Shown: positions 1-17,115 of the stretch, piece by piece | Position numbering within the stretch: the stretch's first letter is position 1 | Layout: each line of letters starts with the position of its first letter | Assembly (NCBI GenBank): GCA_035582835.1 | Contig: JAYKAV010002750.1 | Span: forward strand, 782,289-846,288 | Length of the DNA stretch: 64,000 nt | Direction of reading: 5' to 3' | Origin: Phoebastria nigripes | Taxonomy: Eukaryota; Chordata; Aves; Procellariiformes; Diomedeidae | Program-made: the position numbers and the translations under genes | Notes under the pieces: model-generated | Database searches by the model: none | The model's input: only the letters and a program-made list of their open reading frames with translations | Told to the model about the DNA's origin: nothing

Positions 1-176
1 TTCTACTAGGCATATATCCCACCTTTTATGACTAAAGTCTATGACCTGAGTCAGATATGGTTACCCGTACTGGAATTTGACTCTATCTACAAATAAATTA
101 ACAATGACAAAAAGTAATTGGAAGATTTCTCCTGAAATATGATTTCTCCTGGATTTGCTCTTCAAAGCCTCTTCTC

Positions 177-222
177 TTCTCTCTCTCTCTCTCTCTCTTT
201 TTTTTTTTTTTTAAAATATATA
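177..222. repeat. (TC)n / poly-T / AT microsatellite
   Basis: A run of CT dinucleotides passes directly into an uninterrupted T tract of about 15 bases and then short TA repeats. This is a simple-sequence repeat in an intron and is likely length-polymorphic. No function is implied. Confidence 0.85.
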
Positions 223-1338
223 TATTTTCTGTTGGGGGAGTGCTACAAAACAAAGGTAGTTTGGAATTTTTAACCAAATATATTTTAGTCTAAAGTCATT
301 TTTTTTTTGAAAACTGAAACTGTGTACAAGGGATTTTCTTTTCTTTTGAGAATGGATGTTGAGAACATCTCTGGCTTTCCATTTCACCAGGAGATTTCTT
401 AGTGCTTTCCTGTGCTTATGTGCCTGTCTTAGGAATTTTTCTGGCATTTTCTCAACTTAGTTCTCTAATGCCATTCAAATTTTGTGTTTCCTCCAAGGCC
501 TTCAGGAGCCAATGGTATCTTTCATTCTCCTATAAGCAATGCATTTTTCTGTAAAACCTGTTTATTTATGCTTTTTTACATTTGCTAACATTTTGCATAT
601 TTCTTCTCATCCACATGTAATATCAATCTTGTGAAATTTTAATGCTCCGGTAAATAAGGTTTACAGGATCAGTCCAGTTACAACTAAACTCATTGGGAAT
701 CCTTTCATTAACTTGAGGAGATTTTCTACCCTTGTAGTAGGAAGAATAAGAGACTATTGCAAGTGTAATAGATCTTTGTATGGCAGTGTTCCCAGATGAC
801 AGTACCACGACATCTTAAAACCTGAGGTACAGATAAGCAAAGCACATTTTATACCAGTTCTTTTTCATTGGTTACCAAGTGTCTTAACACCAGTTACCAT
901 TTCTCAAGAACACAATACTTATCTGTTAGTTTATATATAGATGTAATGATTTAATCCATTAATGTAATAATATTGATAATAATAATGGCATCACTTGCAG
1001 TAGTAGTACACTAAAAATAAATTAATATGGTAGAATGGCCACCTTTTGAATTGTTTTATTGAAAATCAATAGCACTTTGTAAGTTGGTTGATTTTTACAG
1101 TCTTAGGAAGTTTAGCAACTTACTGCTATACAAAATGTATTTTTAGCTGTTGTCTTCTGCCAAAAATAGAGTGATTCTCAGAAAAGAAACTAACAATTCA
1201 GCTCAATGGGAATTTGGTACATGTAACTTAGAGCTGCACTTGACCTGTGAAAAATCAGAATTTCCATATTGCCCCATAGAACATGGAAACATGGAAAAAA
1301 CAGAGGTTAATTAAAAGTCTTGAGTAGTGAAATGACCA

Positions 1339-1339
1339 N
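1339..1339. other. Ambiguous base (N)
   Basis: A single N in an intron. Others occur at 29168, 44489 and 55102. All lie outside exons, so they do not affect the coding sequence. Confidence 0.95.
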
Positions 1340-1500
1340 AGACGCGTGGAAAATACACAATTCTTTCATTGATATTAGTGGACTTTGGACCAGGTCACTT
1401 CTTTCTACATCAGAGTGCAATATGATTTTTACTGAGATAACAAACAAGACTTTGTTTCAAATTGGAATATGATGTCAAGTGTTTAAACTTTATTATTTAG

Positions 1501-1721
1501 ATTAATGAAAATTTGGAATCGGTATTACAGTGGCAAGAACTTATCAGTGCTCAGGTACACACATGCCTGACCACATTAGTTGCAAACATACAATTGCCAT
1601 TGAAGTCAGCAATAGATCTTCATGACTTTTCTCACTCATTTCACAAACTCTGGCCCAAAGCAATTCCTGAGCAAACAGCTAAGAAATTACAGCAAATGGC
1701 AATATGGATTGTGCCAGAGAA
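1501..1721 (+). other. Exon-like open segment in TLL1 intron (possible retroviral or cryptic exon)
   Basis: An open frame starts directly after a TTATTTAG acceptor-like site and runs 73 codons to a GTGAGT donor-like site; the next in-frame codon (1723-1725) is a stop. The translation is hydrophobic, Leu/Gln-rich and looks protein-like, with segments such as SVLQWQELISAQVH and KLQQMAIWIVPEK. It resembles none of the tolloid modules. The style faintly recalls endogenous retroviral envelope fragments, but I cannot assign it. Spliced into TLL1 at phase 0 it would add 221 bases and shift the CUB2 frame, so it would disrupt the protein. It may be a decayed mobile-element fragment or a poison exon. 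Confidence 0.3.
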
Positions 1722-3310
1722 GTGAGTGGGAGAAAATTACATATGTAAATGCTTGAAGAATTGGAAAGTTGGAAAGAAGACAGACAAATTTTGTGTGCAA
1801 GTGCCATATTTTGATGTCATTAAAATGAAATAAAATCAAATAGCCCCTTCCCCCAATTTTCCCTCTTACATAAAAGAAGCAGAAATCCTAATGTGCTAAA
1901 TGAAAGCTCCTTAGTCCGTGGTGGTTACTGAGCTTAGTGTTGGTCATAATGCACAATTAGAGCAGCGTACCAGCAGCCACTCGTACTAACTGTGCAGTTT
2001 ACGTGCAAGAAAAACTCTGTCTGGAGATAAGATGTGGATTTTTCTGGGTTTGGTTTGGATTTGATTTCTTTGTCATTTTTAACAGAATTTGGATGTGCTG
2101 AATTAAATCTGAGGCTTTTCCAACCCCTTCTCCCTGATTGTGGTCCCGCCCCCGCCATCCCTCACGATTCAGCCACTTAGTTGAACAATAGTTTTCTTAG
2201 AGCAATTATTTTTGAATGCTTGGATTTAGTTAATTCTCTTATAACTAAGATGCTATATTACTTGACTAACGGGAAGTAATCCCACAGTAAAATGACCCAG
2301 ATCAAGAGAGTTTTTAATTCTGTTGGGAGAGATACTCTCTCAATAAAGACAGGCATCGTCATAAATTATCTAGGCTCCAGATAGGATCATATCTGGGCTG
2401 CTACCACTTTCTTCTTTGGTGCAATTCCCACTCGGACTGACTCTGCAAATGCTATTATGTAAAGAGCACAAGGCTTGTTACCCAAGTAGAAATACACAAC
2501 GTCCACTCACATATTAGTCTATGTTCAGATGTCATCTGGCAGGGTGTTTAAATGAGAGGGACATTTTCAGTTATTCTGGTTTCAGTAGGTTTCTCTATCA
2601 GCATGGCAAAGATTCACTCATTGATGCAGGCAGTCAAAAGAAGACACCTGAAACGAGGAATCGTGCAACAGAAACCAGACACATCAGCTGCAGAAAAATA
2701 ATGATGATTTTTTTTTTTTTTGTCATCTGTTCTATTGGCTACTTAAGAGCTGATAATTTTAGAAGTGTGTTTGGATCTAATTCTACAGATGCCCCAAACT
2801 CTTATTGCACTGTAATTTTTTACAGTTACCCTGCAACATCAGTGGGTAGTGACAAATGCAAAACTTTGCACTGTGTTGAGGATAAAGGAAGAAAATAAAA
2901 TATTCATCATCACCTGAAATAGCACAGGTTGATAGTGTCTAAAAATCTTATTCATATTAATAAAAATTGAGCTTTTTAATATTTCAAAAACAATTAATAT
3001 TTCTGACCTGTCTAGTTGTTGAACTATTAATCTTGTATACTTGAGTGTCCAATGAGAAAAGAAGACTTTACTTGAGCTCAGAGTAGGAATTTGACAGAAC
3101 ATTAGGAAGCTTAGAGGTGAGCGTGTCTTTTTTAGTTACTTTTTTCCAGTTAGACTGTTGTGTCCTGTGTAACAGCTCAACAATTTTTTCTTGTAGAAAA
3201 CAAGTATAGTTAAAAACAGTCCAGTGATGTTTGTTCAGCTTCCTGATTGAACTCTAAACAGAGAACACTAACCTTAACTTTGAAAAATTTCTATTCTGTT
3301 TATTATCTGA

Positions 3311-5006
<1,696 letters not shown>

Positions 5007-5132
5007 AGGAAGATGAATGTGCCAAACCTGACAATGGTGGCTGTGAGCAGCGCTGTATAAATACTCTGGGCAGTTACCAGTGCGCCTGTGATCCTGGCTA
5101 TGAACTTGGTCCTGACAAAAAGAGTTGTGAAG
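5007..5132 (+). CDS. TLL1: TLL1 exon: EGF1 (calcium-binding EGF-like)
   Basis: One exon, 126 bases, phase 1 at both ends, encodes exactly one EGF module (residues 66-107). All six cysteines are present. The opening E-E-D-E-C supplies the N-terminal calcium ligands, and [12 protein letters not shown] matches the Asn/Asp hydroxylation and calcium-binding consensus C-x-[DN]-x4-[YF]-x-C-x-C. In the BMP1/tolloid family this module sits between CUB2 and CUB3 and acts as a calcium-stiffened hinge. The symmetric 1-1 phase is the classic shuffled-module arrangement. The acceptor is CTTGGCAG and the donor GAAG|GTATAG. Confidence 0.96.
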
Positions 5133-6088
5133 GTATAGTGCGTTGCTGTGTCATGGGCTCTTAAAGCTCACAGAGTGCCATCGCTTGAACGAAATGCTAC
5201 ACCTTTCATGTGCTCTGTCCTAGCAGTGTGAGATCTGTGGAACCCAACCTGGAAAACCAGTGCTCCCTTTTAAGTCGTGGTGCCAGAGTAATGTCTGTCC
5301 ACAGCAGTCATCTTCATCCGATGTCTGTCACTAATTTAGCTTTACAGGTTTTGCTGTAGTTGATTGGGAACAATGCAAAGCAGGACATCGTACCTTCCCA
5401 AATCACTTATTACATTATTCATACTCATTAAAGCAAAGTCTCCCACCATACATAAGGAGACAATTATCAGGAGAGCAATGTGCCACTGCCTCAGAATCAG
5501 AGTATTTAACGATCCCTCTGACCACCTCTGACTGGGGTGTGACTGGGAAGGGGGCAGGTTTGAAGAGCAGGATCCTTTATTCTAGCTCAAAGCTCAGAGA
5601 AATCCTCCCCACTCCTAGTCAGATTGTGGACTTTTCTCGCTGGAAGCAAATTCTACTTTTCAGGGTGAGCAAAGCGTGTTCAAATAATCACTCAGAGAAA
5701 TAAAAACCTGATAAGTGGCAGTCTGTGTAAACACAGGATTGGACTGAGATAAGTTTTGCATTCTATACATATTTCATATCAAAGGAAAGAAGCAAAAGTT
5801 CTTGATCATTACACACCAATTATTGTTTGATTTTTATTCATAAACACCAATAAACTCAGAGATAGCACAAAGTATTCTTATCTCAGTTCATCTGTTTGAG
5901 TAGTGAATGGATTTTGAAAATTAGAGTGCTCGGAGTTATGGTTTTCTTCTGATGCGGTTCACTGGTCTCTTTTTTCCAATTTCCTGGCTTTAATTCATGA
6001 TTTGTCACAATTTGGGGTAATTTTGCTTAGTTTCTTTGCACTTTTTGTTCTTTTGTTTTTCGTTCTGTGGAGGTGATTTTGTTTGTTT

Positions 6089-6108
6089 GGGGGTGGGTGG
6101 GTGGGTGG
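6089..6108 (+). other. Predicted G-quadruplex motif
   Basis: Four G-runs of five, three, three and three bases are separated by single T residues, followed by GG. One-base loops are the most stable quadruplex arrangement known. The G-rich strand is the TLL1 sense strand, so both the DNA and the nascent pre-mRNA could fold. Confidence 0.6.
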
Positions 6109-7414
6109 CGGTGGTGTTTGTGTGAGGTGGTGATAATCCTAGACCACAGGCATGTTAGATCGTGGCTCTCATCAAGCTGGTTGGTATTTTAGTTGTTTCC
6201 CCCCACCCCCATCTTAAGCACATTGGAAAAACAATTTATTTAGATGTCTGCATATTAGGCAGTATGCAGAAAGTAAGGTTAATCTAAGGGGAGCCATGAA
6301 GACAGAGGTTTGATCTCTGGGCCTTTGATCATCAGCCCAAATTTATGTAAGGAATTTGGTTTAGTCTGCCTGCTGACATGAGTCAGAATATTAGGGAAGA
6401 TTACCAGTCTTTCAGAAAACTCTTCCCTCTGCCTCCAAAAAATAAAGAAGGAATACCTCCCTGGCACTCGAACAGAAAAGCAACTCTGGCAAAAGGAGAA
6501 GTGACTCAAAGTAGTGCAGTGCAGTGTGGAGCAAAAACCGAGCTATCCCTAAAAGTGTATAGGCATTTGTTCCACATGACGTAGCACTCACTTTATGTAG
6601 ATACTACTTGGGACTGCTGAATTAAAATCACTGTGTGGTCACAGTGAGCATTACATCCTAGTTATAGTTTGGGAATTTGAGGGGTGACCTAGCTGTATTA
6701 ATTCACACATGATGCCAGAGTAGAAGCCTCTAACTCAGAAACTCTGCCCAATGCTTCACTGCAGTGTTGACATGCACAAAAAAGTGCTTCATGGTCGTCT
6801 AATCCAAATCTCCCCCACTGGCAGCATATTAGAAAGCTTTAAGATTTTTTTTTCGGTATTTCCACATTTACCACCATTGCCTCAAGGAACAATGGAGTGA
6901 CGTTGAAAAGCAGAAATGGAAAACTAGCAGTAGTTGTCCTGACCCAGACTGGATCACTTGGGGGTACAGCTTGTGTCATGTGAGTGCAGTCTCTAAACCT
7001 GTGCCCGGTCTTTTTTTACACACTGAGGTGTGACCCGGGGTCTTAGCCCTCCCACCCTGGTCAGATTACCTTTACGTGTATACCAACAAGTCTTCTGCAT
7101 GGAAAGCCAGGTGCCAAAAGGAAGACTGGTATGTGTCTGGGTTGGCCAAATGAGCCCTGACACAGAAACTGGAGAGTTGTCCTAGGTGTGTTAGATGAAG
7201 TAGATGTAGTGTGTGAGACCATCAGCTAGACAGGAATACCCAGTTTTTAAAGCATTCAGCATTAGCACAGAGCAGCTGGAGGAAGGTGGAGCTTCCCCCA
7301 CCAGCTCTTTAGAAAGAGATTTGTGAACAATTTCCAGTGCTGTCACGGTGCTGTAATGGTATCAATGCAGCAGAGTGTGATCGAGAACCCCTGCAAATCC
7401 CATTACTCTCCTTT

Positions 7415-7434
7415 AAAAAAAAAAAAAAAAAAAA
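7415..7434. repeat. Poly-A tract (20 bases)
   Basis: An uninterrupted run of A in an intron. No retrotransposon body with recognisable features precedes it, so it is listed as simple sequence. Confidence 0.9.
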
Positions 7435-7982
7435 TTTCCACAAATGGAAAAGATTAATGTGTTTATCCTTTGCTATCTGAACTGCGTTCACAAACAGTAC
7501 AGTATCGTTCTGTTGTATGGAGGTGACTATTCGGCATATATTTGGAAATAATAGGTATTTTCTCTATTACTTGAACATCCATACTTCAGCAAAAGTAATT
7601 TTGACTCAAGAGTACGTGACTGCTTTCCGAAAGAAGTGACCCTATCCAGTAGGTTATGGGAGGCATATACAGCTATATGAGCTGAGACAGGTAGGGCTGA
7701 TTCTGGATCAATAATCAAGGAGAGAAGCTGCGGAAATGCGAAGCGCATTTTAAGTAGTCTGTCTGCCAGAAGAGGGGTGGTCAAGGTCCTGGGGAGGGCG
7801 GTGAGGTCAGAGGACTTGCATGGGAAAGGCTGTGAGAGAATAACCAGAGTCTCTGGAGGGAAGGGAAAAGAATGAATATGATAACGCCTTGTGTAGTCCT
7901 GAAACTTATCTCTGTCCGCAAACCTGCAAGCTGTTCAAGACAGGGGCTGTCTCTTTCTCTTTGTTTGCACCAAGCATGATAA

Positions 7983-11214
<3,232 letters not shown>

Positions 11215-11395
11215 GTTTGCAAATACGATTATGTGGAGATTCGTAGTGGCCTTTCTTCTGATTCTAAACTACACGGTAAATTCTGTGGTACAGAAGTGCC
11301 TGAAGTTATCACCTCTCAGTACAACAACATGCGAATTGAGTTCAGATCTGACAACACTGTGTCAAAAAAAGGCTTCAAGGCACACTTCTTCTCAG
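11215..11395 (+). CDS. TLL1: TLL1 exon: CUB3 domain, second half
   Basis: This 181-base exon encodes residues 162-221 plus one base, entering at phase 0 and leaving at phase 1. It holds the second CUB3 cysteine pair ([12 protein letters not shown] and GKFCGTE) and the closing [17 protein letters not shown]. The acceptor has a long pyrimidine tract ending TTTTCTCAG; the donor is CTCAG|GTATAG. Reading through the donor keeps the frame open for 27 more codons (stop at 11476-11478), the same place where short BMP1 gains its isoform-specific tail. Confidence 0.96.
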
Positions 11396-14300
11396 GTATA
11401 GAAAATTACTCGTGTGTACCTGTGAGTGCCTCTGAGCATACACTGACTAGGTGGAGTGAATACTATATTTTGGTATGAAAGTGAGTCGCCTTTTCCCTTA
11501 TAGTTTTCCTGGTAGCTTTGAATTTGTTCTATTTATATAAGCATAAACCGCCCTCCTGTCTTAAAATACTGTTCTGAATTGTAATGTCTGTAGAAAATAT
11601 ACGGAATGCATATATATATATTTAAATAACAGCAGAGGCAAATAAATTTTGTGAGATTGGAGGAAAAAAGCAAATTTACTTAGTGTTCCTAAATTTCAGT
11701 TAGATTTCTTTTATCCCAAGTTTTGTTGCTATTTTTTCAAATCCCAGTTGTAATGTGATATGAATTACATACTATGTACACTTGTATGTTTTTTCACTCA
11801 GGTCTCTTAATATATTGCATTAGTGATGAAATTACCACTTTGTGCTACAACATTTGTTTAACATTATGGGTACTTTCTTGCCAAACTTTGCACTTCTTAA
11901 TGTTTTGCAGAAGAACAGAGTTTAAGACCTTGCTTTTGCAAAAATGTGTGTCTTTTTAGTTGAGTGTAATTTCACTGAGGCAGATCAGAGTGATGGAAGT
12001 TTATATCATCTGAGGACATGTATCGTTGAATAAAGTTAGACATGAGTGACGCTGAAGATGTGAGGAAATATTTGCACAACAGTGGTCTCTGCAATTATCC
12101 ATTGAGACTAGATTATAATAATCTGGCTGCGGCAGGATATCATCTGGTGTTAGTAGCGGAATTTTGCTTAGTGTTTTTCTTGTGTGTTTACACACACTTA
12201 CGTATGTATAGGTATGTTATCTTGTGTAAAACAACACAACAAAACAGTCCCGCCTGCCCACCTCCCCAAACTGGAAGTCATCCAGAAGCATTTGGGATTT
12301 GAATTTTGCCCCAAATTTTTTGATAGCAGTTAAAAATCTGGATCTGGAGAATCCTGATTATATTTAGCATGTAGCAAAATGTATTACCAGGCACTGTTAT
12401 TAGCATTTGTTTGCTAAAATATTTTATCAAAGCTGAAATGAAAATGGTATTTCATTGGTTAGCTTTAATAACTGATAACTATGACCAAGTAATAAGAAAC
12501 AGTATATGTGATTTAGAAAGTGAGGAAAATAACTGTCAAGACAAACAGTTTAGACTTTCAATGTTTTCTCATTATGACTACTTTGATGTTTTTCTTAAGC
12601 AATTATGAAAGATGAAAAAAAGTGTCTCATCTGATATAAAGAAATTAACAAACATTTTACCTCCTCTAACACATTTTTTTTTTCTTCTAGTAATCACATT
12701 TCTCTGATCATAGTCTTTCAGATCCATCTTTACATATAGTAGCACTTTTTACTTTTAAATTTATATTTTACATTAGCGAGAAGCTTTCAAGGTTTACTCA
12801 TTATTTGTAGTAAATACGTATATGCACAAAACAGAGCTTCCTCTTAGAAACACTTACACAACTAGTCATTTCATGTTGGCCTAGTAGTGCCAGCAGGAAT
12901 TGTCACATGTTTTGGCTTTTTACAAGAATAAGTATTGACACGTTCCAGTTCTAAAAATGGCCTGCAAATTAAGTTTGTTACGTATTTTCAGGATTTATAC
13001 TGCTATGCCAGGTAAGATTGGCAATGATAGCTTTGTAATTTGTGTAAGCTCTGTAGTTCAGAAGTTGTGTTTTGTGGACATGCTGAACACTTACACATTT
13101 ATAGTCAGTTAAGTTTTGGTTTTCTTTAAAGTGATAGTTCATTTTCACAGATTTATTTATTTACTTATTTTAGTGATTGTTTAAATGATCTATTAATATT
13201 ATGAGTGGGTTCTAGGAAGAAATCAGGTCAATGTTATGTGTTGGGGAAAGACTAGACTAAAATTCATGGAGTTCAAAGCATCAGGCTGTAATCCTTCAGA
13301 ACCATTATTTCCCTTGTCTTTTTCAGTTCTGAATGAAATGTTCTTCCATTTCCCCTCCCCAGGTGAAAACAGGTTTTTCCTAGTAATTTAAAAAAGATAA
13401 GTTTTACATGACACCATTGATCACTAGAATAAATTCATTAGCCAGGGATAAGTCTGAACTAATGTGGTTTTTAATGAATAGAAATGTGTGATGTGTCCTG
13501 GATATAGTATATATCTAATCCCCTTCAAAGAAAGATAGTTTGATATAAAGAGTCTTTGAGTCTCTAAGTATACAAATTTACTGAATGCTTCATAATGCTT
13601 TTCTGCCATAATCTTCTCTCATTTCATATGAGTTCAGATACTTTGTATTTTATTTTTATTCTTTCTCAGTTGTCTTCCAGTTGTTATCATTTCTAGCAGA
13701 TTCTGTTCTTCTATGTTATCCGGCTTTCCTCTTTTGACAATATTTCCTGATCAATATGTAATGCTTGAGACAAATCAAACTTCTGAACTTAAAGTATCTA
13801 AAAAGAGGTTGTCATCTCTGAACTATTCATCAGAAAAAACTCTCATGGCTGTCAGAAAACACTGTAACTTTCTTACCCTAAATTCTTAATATGGACATAA
13901 TATGCTATTGGTCTGTCAATGAAGAACAAAGACTGAACTTAAGACTTCAGGTATTTTGCCTTTGGGAGTTGATAGCTGATCACTGTTCAGCTGATGAAGT
14001 GGGGTTTTTTGCCTATTTATATACTTGTCTTCAGAATGCACTACTTTTAGAATGGTATCTGTGGAGAAATACTTAGAGCTAGTGTCTAAGATACTTGCTG
14101 GAAGGCATTTAACAGTTTTATTAATTAAATCACAATAGAAATATTTGTAAGCACTTAGTTATAAAGACATACGTCATGAAAAAATCAGTAATGAGTAAAA
14201 CACTGCATCTTGCAGTCTATTCACCAGTAAAGGGCATATACAATGCTCAGCAAGAGAGACAGGTGGATAAGTCAGATTAGTTTGAAGATTAGGAACTGTA

Positions 14301-15347
14301 ATGTGTTCCACAAAGCACAGCCAAAGAACTTTTTTTGCAACTCTTATGGTGGTGAATTCTGCAGCCACAACCACAGTTGAGAAAGCATGGCCCAGCTCCA
14401 GCTCAGACGACAGAAAGCAGTTTTTGGGTGGTTGGAACCCGCTGTGATAAACTGTGAAAGCAAACAGTGACATAGGGCAACAGATGACCTGCATTAGGAA
14501 GGTATTTATGTTGATATAAGACAACATGTAATTACATTTTTGGCTGTAAAATGGTGTTAACAGCCAGACAGGTGCTACTGGAAAGTGAGAAAAACTTTTT
14601 TTTCAACATTCTGTAAAATTTACATTTGATGGGACAGTTCTGAAGAAAGCTCAGTTGGGAGCTGTTGCAGGGATCTAGCTAATCTCCAGAGACACTCTTG
14701 TATATTTATGATCGAGTTTCTTGGATAAAGAGAAGAAATTAAGGAGTCATGATATAAAACTTTAAAACCTTTATTAAAACTTTTTGGAATTGGATATTAG
14801 GCTTCTAAACAAAAAGCTTCCAGTAACTAGTTTTTTATTCTTTCTCCCTCTCTTTTTCTTCTGTCCTCCTCTTCTCTCTCTCCTGCTCTTGTCAGAAGAC
14901 CTATTGCAGTCTGCTGGGCCCAGAAGACTAGAGGAGTGTAAAATAACTCCATGAATTTACTCTAGGGAGGGAAAAAGATAAGAATTTTTTTTTTTTTTTT
15001 TCTGTGATATTTCCAAGAAGATAGCCTAATCATTTCTTTAAATCAGTCTTTGTGTAGTGGTATGATTAATACCCAGTGATAATGTCACTGAACGGCTTCC
15101 ATTTATCATAAGTTTTAGAGTTACTTCAGTGTTTTAAATAAATATGATCGATTCTTTGCATGATCATTCAAAATATACATGGTGTTTGATGTAATATAGA
15201 AATGAGGTTTGTTGGGACATTTTTTATTGGGTTGATGATTCATTGAGCAGTTAAAAAGAGAAAGCTAGAATGTTTCTAGCCTTGAGCAAATCTGTTTTGG
15301 AGCACAAACTCATCTCTGGTGCCATCCTGGTACATTTTTTTCCACAG

Positions 15348-15467
15348 ACAAGAAAGCTGCCTGCAAAGAGAAAATTTTTGTTTTTGAATCTTGCAAGGAC
15401 TTGATACAGGTCCCTTCAGGCCGAGTACGTATTATTCACAGACTGGTGGCCTCTGAGGGTCTCAGAG
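15348..15467 (+). CDS. TLL1: Candidate alternative cassette exon of TLL1 (unconfirmed)
   Basis: A strong acceptor (TACATTTTTTTCCACAG) is followed by 120 bases with no stop in the TLL1 frame, then a donor-like CAGAG|GTACGA. Entry and exit phases are both 1, so inclusion would add 40 residues between CUB3 and EGF2 without disturbing the downstream frame. The junction codons would still read Asp, because the segment begins AC and EGF2 also begins AC. The insert is basic and contains two cysteines (AACKEK and FESCKDL). It is neither CUB- nor EGF-like, and I know of no tolloid isoform with it. It could instead be a chance open stretch: about 39 stop-free codons is not rare. Splice sites, phase and length together make it worth listing. 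Confidence 0.4.
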
Positions 15468-16969
15468 GTACGACCATTTGTCCTCTGAATGATTCAATCT
15501 AACATTTTGTTGAGAATGGATCTTTCCCTGTTCTGAGTATTGATATGAGAAAAGAAAGAAAGTATCCATTCAAAATGGGGAGACTCATTTCCATCTGTCA
15601 GCATAACAAATGGCTTTGTTTTTACATGGCAAAACATTTGTTCCTATAACTAATACAGACTAATTGTTTTTTCATGAATTTTGAAACTGGGCAATCAATT
15701 TGACAGAAAGTCTGTTCCGAATTAGGAAGTGTGAGGAAGGCTCGTTCAACAGTTGCATCCTTGATTAACCACGTACAAGTAATTATTGTGTTCAAATATG
15801 TTCCAAAGCTGCTCCTTTCTACCTTCTGTCCATTGTTTTATCTCTGAGGAGGTCCAACATGGGACTGTTTGCTTATGTACTTGTCTCTTAAGAGATTATT
15901 TTACAGAATATAAGGTTTTTTAATGTTAAAATATGTCTCAGTATTTTCACACAGTTTGGTGGAAGATGAAAATGGACATGGCTTTTACTTAGAATTTGTG
16001 TACCTACTCTGTACTTGAAAGCCTAACTTGAATGCATTTTGAGCTTGCCTTCCATTTATTTTGTTATTTTGGTAGAAAACTACAAACTAATGCTTAGGAG
16101 GGGAAATATTGAAGAGTTTTGTTCATATTATATCTAATTTCTCATTTGCTTGTTACTATTCTTCACTTGCAACATGGAATTAATTTATGATAGTGCTTGT
16201 TTTTGCAAAGATGAAAGATTAAAACTTTTGTTTGAAATTAAATAGATTTACCACCTCAGTTTGGGACTTGCATTGCAAGGTGCATAAACAGTGAATTGTG
16301 GAGCTTTTATGCTTCTTTCATCATCAAAATGACAACTAGTATAAGCCTTTGGACGTATGATTCTGGGAGCTACCTATGTTTTTGACTGTTTCTTAACCTT
16401 CAAATCTGTTCACATCTGCAGAAAGCTTCCAAAAACTTTCAGTGCAAACAGATTTGAGATTTACAGGACAAAATGCAGTGGATGCTTGGGTTTGACTTGC
16501 AGAATTTATCTATAAATGTACATTATCATCATGTATTATAAGTAGAAGCTGATTTTTATGGAAAAAACTGCAAGTCAATAGGTCAAGTGTTGCATACATT
16601 TTGGCAGATAAAGCTGATGTGTATGCAATTGTAATGCAAACTTCCTTTGTTGTGTTACTGAGTATGAGCGTCAGTAAAGGCAGGGGAAAAAACACATAAG
16701 ACAACAAAAAGAGACTTAAATTATCCATAGTGGCTTGTAATCTATAGAAATTCTTACTGTGCCTACTAAAGTCTGAAACATTGCATGTTACCTTGTTTGG
16801 AGATAACGCTCACTGCTGCTTTCCAAGGTACATGAGGCTGAAGGGGATGCATGCTCTGCATTCCAGCCCTGCAACAACTGGACCTCTGGGATGACCACAG
16901 TTTCTTTGCTCTTTTTCCTCCTCTCTTTTGCATGTTGAAATGACACAGTTTGTAAGATAGATTTTTTTA

Positions 16970-17115
16970 ATATGTGTGTGTGTGTTTTTATATATATATT
17001 TATATAGGTATATATTTTTATATTTCAGCATTTATATATATGTGTCTATACATATATATAGGTATATACATATGCATACATATATACATGTATGTGTATG
17101 TGTATGTATATGTCA
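16970..17115. repeat. TA/TG/TATG simple-sequence repeat
   Basis: Alternating purine-pyrimidine sequence made of TG repeats, TATATA blocks and GTATATACATA variants over roughly 145 bases. The many TATA-type palindromes would allow cruciform or slipped structures. Likely polymorphic in length. Confidence 0.85.

Noticed and set aside
2521..2898. 125-codon open frame upstream of the CUB2 exon
   Set aside because: It contains low-complexity F runs from a T tract and has no cysteine pattern of the missing CUB2 half. It is intronic chance sequence.
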